64,000 bases of DNA from RGIG5612 sp045601405. Lineage in GTDB: Bacteria > Bacillota > Clostridia > Lachnospirales > Lachnospiraceae. Of this stretch, positions 16,930-26,340 are shown in pieces. Location: positions 7,890 through 71,889 of the forward strand of contig JAZRZO010000005.1 of NCBI GenBank assembly GCA_045601405.1. The letters are read 5' to 3'. Within the stretch, counting starts at the first letter, position 1. Each line of letters starts with the position of its first letter. The notes under the pieces are model-generated. The model saw nothing but the letters and a program-made list of their open reading frames with translations, was not told the origin of the DNA and made no database searches. The position numbers were made by a program, and so were the translations under genes.

Positions 16930-17829
16930 CGGTCTATGAGGTCCGGGAAATCCTTTGTTTAAAGGTCTTCCCGGTTTTTTCTTTTCGTACCGGAATTTAA
17001 ACACAGCAACGCCGATGATCAGCACATATCCGATCACACTCAGGATATCCGGCCGCTGCGCAAATATGAAGAATCCGAATATCGCGGCGAATATTACCTG
17101 TGTGTAGTCATATACGGAAATGTCTTTGGCCGGCGCAAATGTGTATGCCGCCGTTATCGAAAGCTGTCCGCCGGTTGCCGCGATGCCCGCGAGCAGAAGG
17201 AACAGAAACTGGCGTCCGCTCATCGGATGGTATTGAAGGATGGCAAACGGCAGGCAGATAAGTGTTGAGAAGGCGGAAAAAGTGAAGACAATGAGAGGAC
17301 CCTTTACTCCGTTTTTTCCGAGTTTTCTTACAAATGTATAAGCGACACCTGCGCCAAAGCCCCCGATAAAGCCGATGATCCCGGGAAACGCTGCCATAGA
17401 AAACCCCGGTTTTACTACAAACATGGCTCCGGCAAAAGCGATGGCAACCACGATCCAGTCCATCTTTTTCGCCTTTTCCTTAAGAATGAAAATGCTCATC
17501 AGTATCGCGAAGAAAGGCGACAGTTTATTTAGCATGTTGGCATCAGAGATATTCATATGGTCGATCGCGTAGAAATTACAGATGAGACCGATAGTCCCGA
17601 ATACAGCTCTAAATAAAAGATCCGGTATAGTGGTCTTTTCAATGACGAACGTTTCTTTTGATTTTGACCGGAGCAGAATGGCGATCGAAACAAAAAGCGC
17701 TACACCGTTCCGGAACAGGGCCTTCTGCATTGTGGGGAGATCTCCCGCAAGTCTTACGAACACAGTCATCAGTGCAAAGAAAAAGGCCGCCGACAATATG
17801 CATAAAATTCCTTTGATCGGGTTTGACAT
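16903..17829 (-). CDS. EamA/DMT family transporter
   Basis: A 308-residue protein with about ten membrane helices in two EamA repeats, beginning KGILCILSAAFFFALMTVFVR. The LSPFFAILMSIFILKEK segment ends the first repeat, as in RhaT/YdcZ-type drug-metabolite transporters. Substrate cannot be told. The stop codon lies inside the tRNA-Cys gene on the opposite strand, and the last about 25 residues are antisense to the tRNA 3' end and terminator. That tail (PGRPLNKGFPGPHRPRR) does not look like family sequence, so the original 3' end was probably replaced or lost. The start at 17829 gives the normal N-terminus. Confidence 0.88.
   Translation of the reverse strand: MSNPIKGILCILSAAFFFALMTVFVRLAGDLPTMQKALFRNGVALFVSIAILLRSKSKETFVIEKTTIPDLLFRAVFGTIGLICNFYAIDHMNISDANMLNKLSPFFAILMSIFILKEKAKKMDWIVVAIAFAGAMFVVKPGFSMAAFPGIIGFIGGFGAGVAYTFVRKLGKNGVKGPLIVFTFSAFSTLICLPFAILQYHPMSGRQFLFLLLAGIAATGGQLSITAAYTFAPAKDISVYDYTQVIFAAIFGFFIFAQRPDILSVIGYVLIIGVAVFKFRYEKKKPGRPLNKGFPGPHRPRRQPDLNR
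16943..16980 (+). terminator. Terminator after tRNA-Cys
   Basis: CCGGGAA at 16943-16949 pairs with TTCCCGG at 16968-16974, with an inner stem, and six T residues follow. The same bases encode part of the C-terminus of the transporter on the other strand. Confidence 0.8.
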
Positions 17830-18173
17830 ATCTATATTTCACTTAATCCCTTCGGTTTTAGTAAGAGTTGATCAAACGGATATGGTTTGGCTAAACTAAA
17901 TTGATATTTTATTATAGCCGGAACATGGGTTCTGTCAAGGAAACAGGGTCTGTATTGTCTGACCTGCGGTGAGAATATATCCGCCCTAACGATATTTCTA
18001 CTCAGCGACAGAGACAAAGAGTCTGCCGGAGGAGAGGAATGCATAGCCTTACAAAATTGCCGGCTATAAGGGCGGGCGGCCACTTGTCACTACCAATCTC
18101 TGTATGATAAACTATTGAAGATCTGTATCATAAGTTAAAAACAAGATCCGTCAAAACAGACAACACTGGAGAA
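17830..18173. other. 344-base gap between divergent genes, no gene seen
   Basis: It must hold the promoters for the EamA transporter (leftward) and the flippase-like gene (rightward). TTGCCGGCTATAAGGGCGG and GTCTGCCGGAGGAGAGG recall the nearby intergenic repeats, but no clear copy or RNA structure was found. I could not place a confident promoter. Confidence 0.4.
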
Positions 18174-19268
18174 TTGGACGATAAAGAGTTTGAGGCTGCA
18201 TTCAGCCCTGTTAGTGAAGAGGAAAAAAAGAAGAAACGCCGGACACGGATAATATGGATCGCGATTTTTATTCTCGTGAACGGCGGCGTTATTTTATATA
18301 CTGCGCTGGATGAATTCGGAGGCAAGCATCCGGCTCCTTTAGGCTACAGCCTTCAGCTCTCCAATATCCTGCTCATAGCCGGCGGATTAGGCTGCGCTTT
18401 ACTGGCGCTGGCGGTAGAAACCCTGAAATATGTGATAATGATGCGGTCTTTAGGCGTGAAGGTATCGGTCAGAGCTGCTTTTGAGACTGCTGCCCTTGGC
18501 AAATATTATGACAATATCACCCCCTCCGGAGTCGGAGGACAGCCTTTCCAGATCTATCATCTGTATAAACATGGTTATGACCCGGGAGCAAGCGCGGCAA
18601 TGCCGCTGGCCGGCTTTCTGAACATGCAGATGGCATTTGTTTTCATGGCCATAGTCCTGTTTATTCTCTTTGGCAGTGTAATAGATACGGCTGCTGTCAA
18701 AGTACCGGCTTATATAGGGCTGGTATTCTACTCGTTCGTGCCGGCACTGATAATGATCTTTATCATATCTCATAATACCGCGGTTAAGATCGTAAGCTTT
18801 TTTGTGCGGCTGGCGGGTAAGCTGAAACTTATTAAAGATGTTCAGCAAAAGACCGACTCCATCGTTAAAACTCTGGGGGATTATCATGAAAGTATACTGC
18901 TGCTCGGAAAGCGCAAAGGTACACTGGTAAAACTGTTTTTGCTGTCGCTGCTGTATCAGGCAGCTATCTGCAGTATTCCGTTCTTCGTGCTCCATGCCTT
19001 CGGGGGATACGGCGCATTCCACGAGATACTCACTATGACATTCTTCATATATGCAGCCATAACCATTATTCCCACACCCGGAAATTCAGGCGCGGCAGAA
19101 GGTTCTTTTTATCTTATCTTCTCAAGGCTGGAGCCCTCCGGGTTGTTTTGGGCTATGGTGATATGGCGCCTTATATGTTATTATTTTTTTATCCTTATAG
19201 GATTATTAGTATATGCTTATAATGCGTTACTGTCGTATTTGCATAAGAAAAAGGTTAAAAAATGCTGA
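18174..19268 (+). CDS. LPG-synthase-type membrane protein (flippase-like domain)
   Basis: A 364-residue multi-pass protein of the UPF0104/lysylphosphatidylglycerol synthase transmembrane family. TPSGVGGQPFQIYHL and TPGNSGAAEGSFYLIF are the two conserved loops of this fold. It lacks the C-terminal aminoacyl transferase domain of MprF, so it is more like the flippase half. The start is TTG with GGAG about 5 bases upstream. It overlaps the glycosyltransferase gene by 7 bases, suggesting that both act on the same lipid, for instance glycolipid synthesis and movement across the membrane. Confidence 0.85.
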   Translation: MDDKEFEAAFSPVSEEEKKKKRRTRIIWIAIFILVNGGVILYTALDEFGGKHPAPLGYSLQLSNILLIAGGLGCALLALAVETLKYVIMMRSLGVKVSVRAAFETAALGKYYDNITPSGVGGQPFQIYHLYKHGYDPGASAAMPLAGFLNMQMAFVFMAIVLFILFGSVIDTAAVKVPAYIGLVFYSFVPALIMIFIISHNTAVKIVSFFVRLAGKLKLIKDVQQKTDSIVKTLGDYHESILLLGKRKGTLVKLFLLSLLYQAAICSIPFFVLHAFGGYGAFHEILTMTFFIYAAITIIPTPGNSGAAEGSFYLIFSRLEPSGLFWAMVIWRLICYYFFILIGLLVYAYNALLSYLHKKKVKKC

Positions 19269-20443
19269 GACCTGAAGAGATATGCTCTGCCCAATTTGTG
19301 GATTCGTTTTTTCCTGCTATCGACGGTGTCATGCAGGTTGTCGATAATTATGCCGCTCTGATGAACAGGGTGTCATATTCCTGCGTTGTCTGTCCTTCGG
19401 CTAAAGGCGGCTTTGACGACTCGACCCTGTCTTATGATGTGTTTCGCACTCAGGCGATACAGATCCCGGGCTGGAGCTACACCGTACCCATGCCATACAG
19501 AAGGATGGCGGCAAAAAGGGTAGAGAGCATCGAAAAACTGAATATCCTGCATGCGCACAGTCCTTTTACACAGACAAAATGTGCCCTTTACCTGGCAAAG
19601 GTGCGCCATATCCCGCTGATATCCACATTCCATACAAAATACTATGATGACGTGTTCGATATATCGCACAGCAACACTCTGGCTAAAGCAGTGACTGATT
19701 ATATTGTCAACTTCTATAACCGGTGTGATGATGTATGGGCGTGTTCAGACGGAGCTGCAGACACTTTAAAAAGTTATGGTTACAAGAAAGAGATATTTGT
19801 GATGCCAAACGGCACATCTTACAAAATGCCGGATGATCCGGGATCAGTGGCACAAAAAGCCAGAGAACAGCTTGGGATCAAAAAGGACAATATCAAAAAT
19901 CTTCTCTTTGTAGGCAATGTAAAATGGCAGAAAAACCTTAAGCTGGCGCTCGATACGATGAAGATCATCTGTGCAAAAGGCGGCGGTTACCGCCTTTACA
20001 TAGCGGGCAAAGGCGTCAATGAAGCCAGGATAAAGGAATACACCTGCAAGCTGGGACTCAAAGAATATGTGACATTCCTTGGTCAGATCAGAAATACTGA
20101 TCTTTTGTCCGGGGTATTTCTTAATGCGGATCTTTTCTTCTTTCCTTCAGTATATGATACATCTGCGATCGTTCTCCGGGAAGCGTCTGCAATGAAAGTC
20201 CCGTCGCTCCTTGTAGAAGGCTCATGCGCGGCAGGGGTTATCACTCCTGATGAGAACGGCTTTACAGCTAAAGAGGACCCTGTCGCTATGGCGAAAAAAA
20301 TAGAGAGTATTTTTAAGGATGAAGAAAAACTGCGTTCAGTCGGAGAAAACGCTGCAGCAACCATCCCTATATCATGGGAAGAAATGATCCCGAAGGTATA
20401 TGAGCGTTATGCTGAAGTTATAGACAGATATAAGAGCCGTTGA
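19262..20443 (+). CDS. Glycosyltransferase family 4 protein
   Basis: A 393-residue GT-B enzyme. The N-terminal half contains FFPAIDGVMQVVDNYA (donor/acceptor loop typical of lipid glycosyltransferases) and ISTFHTKYYDDVF. The C-terminal Rossmann half has LLFVGNVKWQKNL and the E-x7-E motif region (FFPSVYDTSAIVLREASA). Related enzymes put glucose, galactose or mannose on diacylglycerol or phosphatidylinositol. The overlap with the flippase-like gene supports a membrane-lipid acceptor. The exact sugar cannot be determined. Confidence 0.87.
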   Translation: MLRPEEICSAQFVDSFFPAIDGVMQVVDNYAALMNRVSYSCVVCPSAKGGFDDSTLSYDVFRTQAIQIPGWSYTVPMPYRRMAAKRVESIEKLNILHAHSPFTQTKCALYLAKVRHIPLISTFHTKYYDDVFDISHSNTLAKAVTDYIVNFYNRCDDVWACSDGAADTLKSYGYKKEIFVMPNGTSYKMPDDPGSVAQKAREQLGIKKDNIKNLLFVGNVKWQKNLKLALDTMKIICAKGGGYRLYIAGKGVNEARIKEYTCKLGLKEYVTFLGQIRNTDLLSGVFLNADLFFFPSVYDTSAIVLREASAMKVPSLLVEGSCAAGVITPDENGFTAKEDPVAMAKKIESIFKDEEKLRSVGENAAATIPISWEEMIPKVYERYAEVIDRYKSR

Positions 20444-20526
20444 GACCTCCTTATCGTGGGGTATCACACCGGGGATTGATTTTCTTTTGACTCAGGATAG
20501 AAATCTGATGTAAAATCCGTGAAGAT

Positions 20527-21333
20527 ATGAAAACAGTGATCATTACAGGAATAACAGGAGGAATGGGTCAGGCCACGGCAAAACGACTGATCGCTGATGG
20601 CTGGCGTGTCTTCGGACTGGACATTAACGCTCCGGACGCATTTACCGGCACATCCGGATACGAACCCGTGATGATCCGGGTCGACCTTACCGATGAATCT
20701 TCGGTTAAAAATGCATTCTCAAGGATCAGCAATGAGACAGAAACAATAGATGCCATTATTCATATGGCGGGAATATATGACCTGAACTCTCTGGTTGAGA
20801 TGAGCGGGAAGGACTTTGTGCGTATTTTTAATATCAACCTCTTTTCCGTATTTCGTGTTAATAAGACCTTTCTCCCGCTGCTTAAGGCGGGCTCCAGGAT
20901 AATGATAACATCAAGCGAACTTGCGCCGCTTGATCCTCTGCCGTTCACGGGGATATACGCCATCACGAAGAGCGCGGTAGAGAAGTATGCCTTTTCACTG
21001 CGGATGGAGCTGCAGCTGCTCGGGATCGATGTCATAGTGCTGAGACCGGGCGCGGTAGATACAGGACTTCTGAGTGTCTCCACTTCGCGTCTGGATGAGT
21101 TTGTTTCAGGCACTGAGCTGTACACCTGTAATTCGGGGCGGTTTAAGACAATCGTTGATAAAGTTGAGACAAGAAAAGTTTCGCCGGAAAAAATAGCGGC
21201 GCTTGCGGCAAAGGCGCTGATTGCCCGCCGCCCTGCTTTTGTGTACAGCATAAACAGGAATCCGCTTCTTCTTCTCATGCACGTACTTCCAAAACGACTT
21301 CAGACACGACTGATCAGGATGATACTCCGGTAA
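20527..21333 (+). CDS. SDR family oxidoreductase
   Basis: A 268-residue short-chain dehydrogenase/reductase. The cofactor motif TGITGGMGQA starts at residue 7, D of LDIN at the end of strand 2 suggests NAD preference, then HMAGIYD (in place of NNAG), and the YAITK active site near 147-151. A hydrophobic C-terminal helix (NPLLLLMHVLPKRLQTRLIRMIL) suggests membrane association. The substrate is unknown. It follows the glycosyltransferase gene by 83 bases, and may or may not share its transcript. Confidence 0.88.
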   Translation: MKTVIITGITGGMGQATAKRLIADGWRVFGLDINAPDAFTGTSGYEPVMIRVDLTDESSVKNAFSRISNETETIDAIIHMAGIYDLNSLVEMSGKDFVRIFNINLFSVFRVNKTFLPLLKAGSRIMITSSELAPLDPLPFTGIYAITKSAVEKYAFSLRMELQLLGIDVIVLRPGAVDTGLLSVSTSRLDEFVSGTELYTCNSGRFKTIVDKVETRKVSPEKIAALAAKALIARRPAFVYSINRNPLLLLMHVLPKRLQTRLIRMILR

Positions 21334-21361
21334 GTAGGAGGTAAAGATTCCGACGAAGTTG

Positions 21362-21425
21362 AATGTATATCGACAGGCGACTAATGCGGCAATCGTCGCC
21401 CTGAGGTGTATTTGCGGCGGGGCAG
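21362..21425 (-). repeat. Diverged palindromic repeat, inverted copy
   Basis: Read on the minus strand this has GCGACGATTGCCGCATTAGTCGCCTGTCGATATAC in order, matching the core of the repeats at 16047 and 28158 with several changes. It is the only copy seen in this orientation. Confidence 0.6.
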
Positions 21426-21504
21426 GAGATTGTATGACGCCCCCGCCGCCTTGTCAATTTCTTTTGCCGGGAATATAATGGGGGACGGAGTTAGGAGAAG
21501 GCAA

Positions 21505-22539
21505 ATGAAAGACAGATCAGCAGATATATCAGCACTCAGGATAACGGCAACCATATTCGTGATATTAACCCACACCTTCAGTATGATGTGGCTGAACGCC
21601 GACGCCTATGATATGACATCAACCCAGCTGAATTATTTCTACACCGCATCATTTTTCCTGGACTGGCCGGTGGCAGTCTTTCTGATGATAACCGGAGCGC
21701 TGCTTCTGAAGCCCGAAAAGGAGATAACCGTAAGGGAGTGCATGGTCAGATATGTCAGAAAGGCAGCGCTGGCGCTGGTCATATTCGGGCTGATTTTTTC
21801 ATGGCTGGAGACGATAGCGGTAGAAAAAACAGTAAGCTTTCATATGCTGGGGAAAAGCCTTCTTGATCTTATAACCGAAAACAGCTGGGGACATCTCTGG
21901 TATCTCTACGCGCTGCTGGGGATATACCTTACGCTGCCTGTATGGAAGAGCTATATAAAATACAGCAGCCGGAAGACTCAGTCCTTTGTGCTGATAGTGC
22001 TGTTCGTGATAAATATCTGTCTGCCGGTAGCTAATGAGGCATTTGGCATTCAGCTTCTGGACGATATGGCAGTGGTAACGGCTCCGGTATTTTTCCTCCT
22101 GTGCGGAAGATATCTATACGAGGAGACCCCGGAATGGCTGAAAAACAAAAAGCTGACGTCAGCGCTTCTTATCGTCACGCTGGTGATAGTGATAATAACA
22201 GGGATATTTGTATTTCCAAACGGCTACACTTATCTGAATCCGGTAAGTCCGACCGCGTCACTGGCGGGAATATTTATCTTTGTGCTGTTTAAGGATATAA
22301 AGGTAAAAGAAGAGAGGGCGGAACGCCTGTGGCGTGTTGACAGGCTCTGCTTTGCCGTGTATCTTATCCACCCTGTATTCATAAACCTGGCTTACAAGTT
22401 CCTGAATATCACCCCGCTGAACGCGGGAGAGCTTTACTGGCTGGCAGCGCCGGCCTTCAGTATAGTCTTCGTCATTCTTTCGTTTGCCGCGTCATGGGTG
22501 CTCAATAAGATAAAACCATTGAGAAAATATGTGCTGTAG
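21505..22539 (+). CDS. Acyltransferase 3 family membrane protein
   Basis: A 344-residue protein with about ten membrane helices. R-x-x-ATIFVILTHTF at the N-terminus holds the conserved histidine of the acyltransferase 3 (OafA/YiaH) family, and SWGHLWYLYALLGIYLTLP is another conserved segment. Such proteins O-acetylate or O-acylate exported sugars and lipids. The frame is open from 21406 inside a repeat; AGGAG at 21493-21497 sets the ATG at 21505. Confidence 0.85.
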   Translation: MKDRSADISALRITATIFVILTHTFSMMWLNADAYDMTSTQLNYFYTASFFLDWPVAVFLMITGALLLKPEKEITVRECMVRYVRKAALALVIFGLIFSWLETIAVEKTVSFHMLGKSLLDLITENSWGHLWYLYALLGIYLTLPVWKSYIKYSSRKTQSFVLIVLFVINICLPVANEAFGIQLLDDMAVVTAPVFFLLCGRYLYEETPEWLKNKKLTSALLIVTLVIVIITGIFVFPNGYTYLNPVSPTASLAGIFIFVLFKDIKVKEERAERLWRVDRLCFAVYLIHPVFINLAYKFLNITPLNAGELYWLAAPAFSIVFVILSFAASWVLNKIKPLRKYVL

Positions 22540-22579
22540 CTAAAGCACAAAGAAAGAGCAGACAGGCATCCTTGCCTTA

Positions 22580-24517
22580 TCAATATGCCGCGTAGCGGTA
22601 TTCCATTAAAGTGGGAGTGGTCTTGACCTTCAAAGGAGCCTCAACGCCGGGAGCCGTGGTGACCTTATAGGTTATCTCCATGGGGCTGTTCTGTTCCAGT
22701 TCGATCATATGACAGTAGCCGAGCTCAAGGTCATGATATTCATCTTCGTTCATATAAAGGCCGTTACTGGTATCAAAATCAAATATATGTCCGCCGTAAG
22801 GAGCGAAACAGTGAATGTATCCGGTTATTGTCCCGCCGTAAGAACCAAGGATATACCAGCCGGAGTGCTGCAGGTCGTCGTCGCTGATAGTGTTGTTCAG
22901 GCTGACCTTTACATCATAGGTCCGGTTTCCCTCTTCGTCATAGTACGGGTCGGAAACATCAACGACCATATCAAGGAACCATCCCAGCTTGCACGGATCC
23001 GAAAGAGAGAAGTATACGCCGATGAAGGGGTCGTCCTCTTTATAATTAAGCCTTCCGGAAAGACCGGCTTCCTCCACGAGATGCTGTTCGTCCTCGTCAT
23101 CCATCCACATCATGATGATGTTCTTTTCAGCGCCCTCCATAAACAGATTATAGTAGTCCGCGAATTTGCTTATCTCAAACCGGGAAACAAACTCGGACAT
23201 TACGGTCTTCGCAGTCTCGGCAAAGAGGATATCAGACATATAGTTGCCTTCAAACGCGTCGCCGGATGCAGCAAAGAATTTGTAATACAGGTCGTATTGG
23301 AGTACTTTTGTGGCGTTCTGGTCATTCAGGACTGTTCCGTCTGAAAGAGTGAGCTCGCCTACGTCTCTCAACAGCATCTGGATGATCGCGGGAGTAAGTG
23401 ATACAACACCGTCACATTCCTTGTATGGCGCGGTCTCGCCAGTTTCCTCATCATAAAAATATAATGATTCTTCCTCCTCGCCGGTCTCTTCGTTTGTTGT
23501 ATATTGTCTGCGGACATAGCCGTTTTCGATTCCGTCCTCCAGAAGATACTCCTCATAGGCCACATCCCATATCTTGGCGGTGCGCTCAAAAGCCGGAATA
23601 AAGCAGGCATCGCGGGGAGCGTTGACCCATGAGCCGTATATGCGTTCCTCATCCTCCGTGACTTCGGATCTGTTGGATATATACGGAGCAAGAGTATAAT
23701 AAACACTGTCGAAATCCCCGATGGTAAGAACGCCGTCCTTTATGCGGATGGTGCCGAAGGAACCGGGGAAGCCGCCTGACGCACGGATCTCGGCAGAGTT
23801 CTGTGCCGCCAGAAGGTAGAGACGGTCACTTCCGTCCCCCAGGAATGTCCGCAGAAGAGGAAGCATAGCTGACGCGTCACGGTACGCGCCCATGAGCTCA
23901 GCGATCTTGTCTTTATATTTCGTTATATAGCCTCCAAGCAGAGGGCTGGACTCAAAATCTTCAAGCTTTAGGAGAAGGGTGTCAATCTCAGGCTGGACCT
24001 CATCTACAAAATCCAGATACCTGTTCATAAGCGTCACATTAAAGCCGTCTCCGACCTTAAGGTCGGAAAGAGGATATTCCTTCATTATCTCTAAGAGCGG
24101 CCACAGGAATTTATCCTCGACATAGTCAAGGGTTTCCATAAGATCATCTGCTGAATCAAGATACTTGCGCACAAAGCCGAATTTTCCGGCGACACGCCAG
24201 AAGGGTGATTCAAAGGTTTCCTTAAGCTTTGTTTCCGAATCGTCTGTTTTGAGAAGAGCTTCCTCTGCAGCGAAGGCATCCTTGTCCTTTACGCAGGTGA
24301 GAACATCTTTGAGACCGTCCTTCACTGAGTTCGCGCGGTTCTTGGCTATGCTGGCCTCAACACCGAAAAATACAGCGATGCCCAGAAGTACGATGATGAT
24401 AGGAAGCAAAATAAAAACAAGCGGTTTGCGCCTGGCTTTCTTTTTTGGTTTAACATATTTTGTGCCGGAAGGTCTTTGACGAACCGGTTCACTTCTTCTC
24501 TGCGGGCTTCTTTTCAT
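22580..24517 (-). CDS. DUF4012 domain membrane-anchored protein
   Basis: A protein of about 645 residues with a short basic Arg/Pro-rich cytoplasmic tail, one membrane helix (LVFILLPIIIVLLGIAVFFGV) and a large outer domain. The stretch LYLLAAQNSAEIRASGGFPGSFG is the hallmark of DUF4012 proteins, whose function is unknown but which are linked to cell-envelope polysaccharide genes. The frame extends upstream to a TTG at 24571 without a ribosome site; I prefer ATG 24517 although its SD is also weak. A TATAAT element lies near 24590 on the minus strand. It is convergent with the acyltransferase gene. Confidence 0.82.
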   Translation of the reverse strand: MKRSPQRRSEPVRQRPSGTKYVKPKKKARRKPLVFILLPIIIVLLGIAVFFGVEASIAKNRANSVKDGLKDVLTCVKDKDAFAAEEALLKTDDSETKLKETFESPFWRVAGKFGFVRKYLDSADDLMETLDYVEDKFLWPLLEIMKEYPLSDLKVGDGFNVTLMNRYLDFVDEVQPEIDTLLLKLEDFESSPLLGGYITKYKDKIAELMGAYRDASAMLPLLRTFLGDGSDRLYLLAAQNSAEIRASGGFPGSFGTIRIKDGVLTIGDFDSVYYTLAPYISNRSEVTEDEERIYGSWVNAPRDACFIPAFERTAKIWDVAYEEYLLEDGIENGYVRRQYTTNEETGEEEESLYFYDEETGETAPYKECDGVVSLTPAIIQMLLRDVGELTLSDGTVLNDQNATKVLQYDLYYKFFAASGDAFEGNYMSDILFAETAKTVMSEFVSRFEISKFADYYNLFMEGAEKNIIMMWMDDEDEQHLVEEAGLSGRLNYKEDDPFIGVYFSLSDPCKLGWFLDMVVDVSDPYYDEEGNRTYDVKVSLNNTISDDDLQHSGWYILGSYGGTITGYIHCFAPYGGHIFDFDTSNGLYMNEDEYHDLELGYCHMIELEQNSPMEITYKVTTAPGVEAPLKVKTTPTLMEYRYAAY

Positions 24518-24634
24518 ATCAGGAGATTCATCGTTCCCCGAAGTGACAGGCACGCCGGGGAGCAGCACCAATTTTCTAAAAGTTAGATAATTATAGCATA
24601 ATATAAAAAAATTTCATTAAAAAAATGTGTCCTG

Positions 24635-26167
24635 CTAAGAGGAAAATTGATAGGAAAGCTCAAGGAGAAGAGTGGTCTCGAGGTCGTCTGGGTCGATGCC
24701 GGTGATCTTTTTGATGGCATCCATCCGCCGGCAGAAGGTGGTGCGGTGTATGAAGATAGCGTCAGCCGCGGCGGACATATTGCGTCCGTTTTCCAGATAT
24801 GCCTTCAGGGTTGACGAAAGCTCAGATCCGTTCTCCTCGTCAAACTTTCTAAGAACCTGTATGGCAGGATGGGTAAGAAACTCAACCGGAGCGGATGAGC
24901 GAAGGCTTTCCTTGACAAAATCAAGGCGGTAATCATCAAACAGGTGGTACCAGAAATGCGGATTTTTCTGCTGTCCGATATCAAGGGCGGCAGCCGCTAT
25001 CCGCGCCGCGTCCGCAAGGAAGGAAAACCCTTTGAATACAGAGCTTACACCGGCAGAGCAGCTGTATTCCCGGACAAAGCAGGCTACCCGCTGATGGAAG
25101 CTGTGCAGATTGATATCCGCGCCGGACAGAGTAAGGTTGAGAACCCAGCGCAGCTCCGTGCCGGTATTTACGGCGCAGGAGTGCGGCCATTCGCTCTCCA
25201 GTTCATCAGCTATGTAAGGCAGCGTGGTTTCAAGCTGCACCTCCCAGGCGGAATCTGAAAGGAAGTGGAGGATGATGACCGAGAACAGGTGGTCATCCGC
25301 CCAACCGTAGCGGCGAAAGACATTGCCGGCCGAGTGAGCCTGAACCTTGTCGCCCTGAAGAACGGAACGGCACAAAAGGTGCAGCGGGTCATTCTGCCTG
25401 CGGGACACGAAGTGGCCGGAGCGCCGGAGCGATTCTGTGATGCAGTCGGTATAAAATTCAAAAAGTTCCTCCGCGCCGGGAGGGATGCGCTTAGTGCCTT
25501 CGTCCAGGAACATGACAGTCCGCCCGGCATACTGCCTGTCAGGCATGATATTCCTGCATACGGCAAGGAGGTTGTTGAACTCTAACGGCTCGTAAAAAAA
25601 GTGGCGGTAGTTGGCGGCATCATGAAATTTCCTGCTCAGGATGAGACTGTGTATGCTCTCACGCGGGATCCCGTCTCCGCGCACATCACTTCCCGTGGCA
25701 GCAGGGAGATCTTCCGTAGCGTAGATAAATTTCATATCTATATCGACGATAGAGTATTCCCAGGGGAACCAGTTTTTTCCGAAGGAATACACATCAACAG
25801 CCCGGGAGGGGTCCATGGCGGCAAGAAGCAGAAAATTCTCCTGCTTGAGGAAGGTGTTGAAAACATCAAGGAGCGCGGTGTACAGTGCGTGGGCAGAGGT
25901 AAAGCCTGTCGCTGTGGCGGCGCGCGCATTTTCCGGCTCGGCATCCGCGGCAGCGCCGCTGATGATAAATATGCTGCCGCTCTTATCCTTCAGAGAGGCA
26001 TAGTCTTCCGGGCTTATCACATAGAGAATGCCGGCCTTCAGCTCATCTGTTTTATCATAAAGACAGACAGAGGATATATCGCAGTCGTATCCCGTATACA
26101 GAGGATAGGACAGCGGGTATTTTTGGGAAAACAGATAAAAAATGATCTCCGGTGTTATCTTCATCAC
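24635..26167 (-). CDS. PucR-type helix-turn-helix regulator
   Basis: A 510-residue regulator. The C-terminal 60 residues (LKAYLENGRNMSAAADAIFIHRTTFCRRMDAIKKITGID) match the PucR C-terminal helix-turn-helix, and the middle resembles the GGDEF-like CdaR domain of this family. The N-terminal 250 residues probably sense a ligand and are not recognised. It is divergent from the URO-D-family gene 174 bases away, and likely controls it. Such regulators are often beside corrinoid methyltransferase genes. Confidence 0.82.
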   Translation of the reverse strand: MMKITPEIIFYLFSQKYPLSYPLYTGYDCDISSVCLYDKTDELKAGILYVISPEDYASLKDKSGSIFIISGAAADAEPENARAATATGFTSAHALYTALLDVFNTFLKQENFLLLAAMDPSRAVDVYSFGKNWFPWEYSIVDIDMKFIYATEDLPAATGSDVRGDGIPRESIHSLILSRKFHDAANYRHFFYEPLEFNNLLAVCRNIMPDRQYAGRTVMFLDEGTKRIPPGAEELFEFYTDCITESLRRSGHFVSRRQNDPLHLLCRSVLQGDKVQAHSAGNVFRRYGWADDHLFSVIILHFLSDSAWEVQLETTLPYIADELESEWPHSCAVNTGTELRWVLNLTLSGADINLHSFHQRVACFVREYSCSAGVSSVFKGFSFLADAARIAAAALDIGQQKNPHFWYHLFDDYRLDFVKESLRSSAPVEFLTHPAIQVLRKFDEENGSELSSTLKAYLENGRNMSAAADAIFIHRTTFCRRMDAIKKITGIDPDDLETTLLLELSYQFSS

Positions 26168-26340
26168 TTGTGTTAAATATAAATCAATAAAGTCGCGCTA
26201 CAAAGTGTAGCACGAACGGGAATAAATATCAACATTCTGTGACTGTATAAGAAAAAAAACAGTTGATATAATACATAAAACTATGTCTGTGGATAATGGC
26301 ATATAAATGTTGCAAAAAATATTAAATGGAGGAGTGTATT

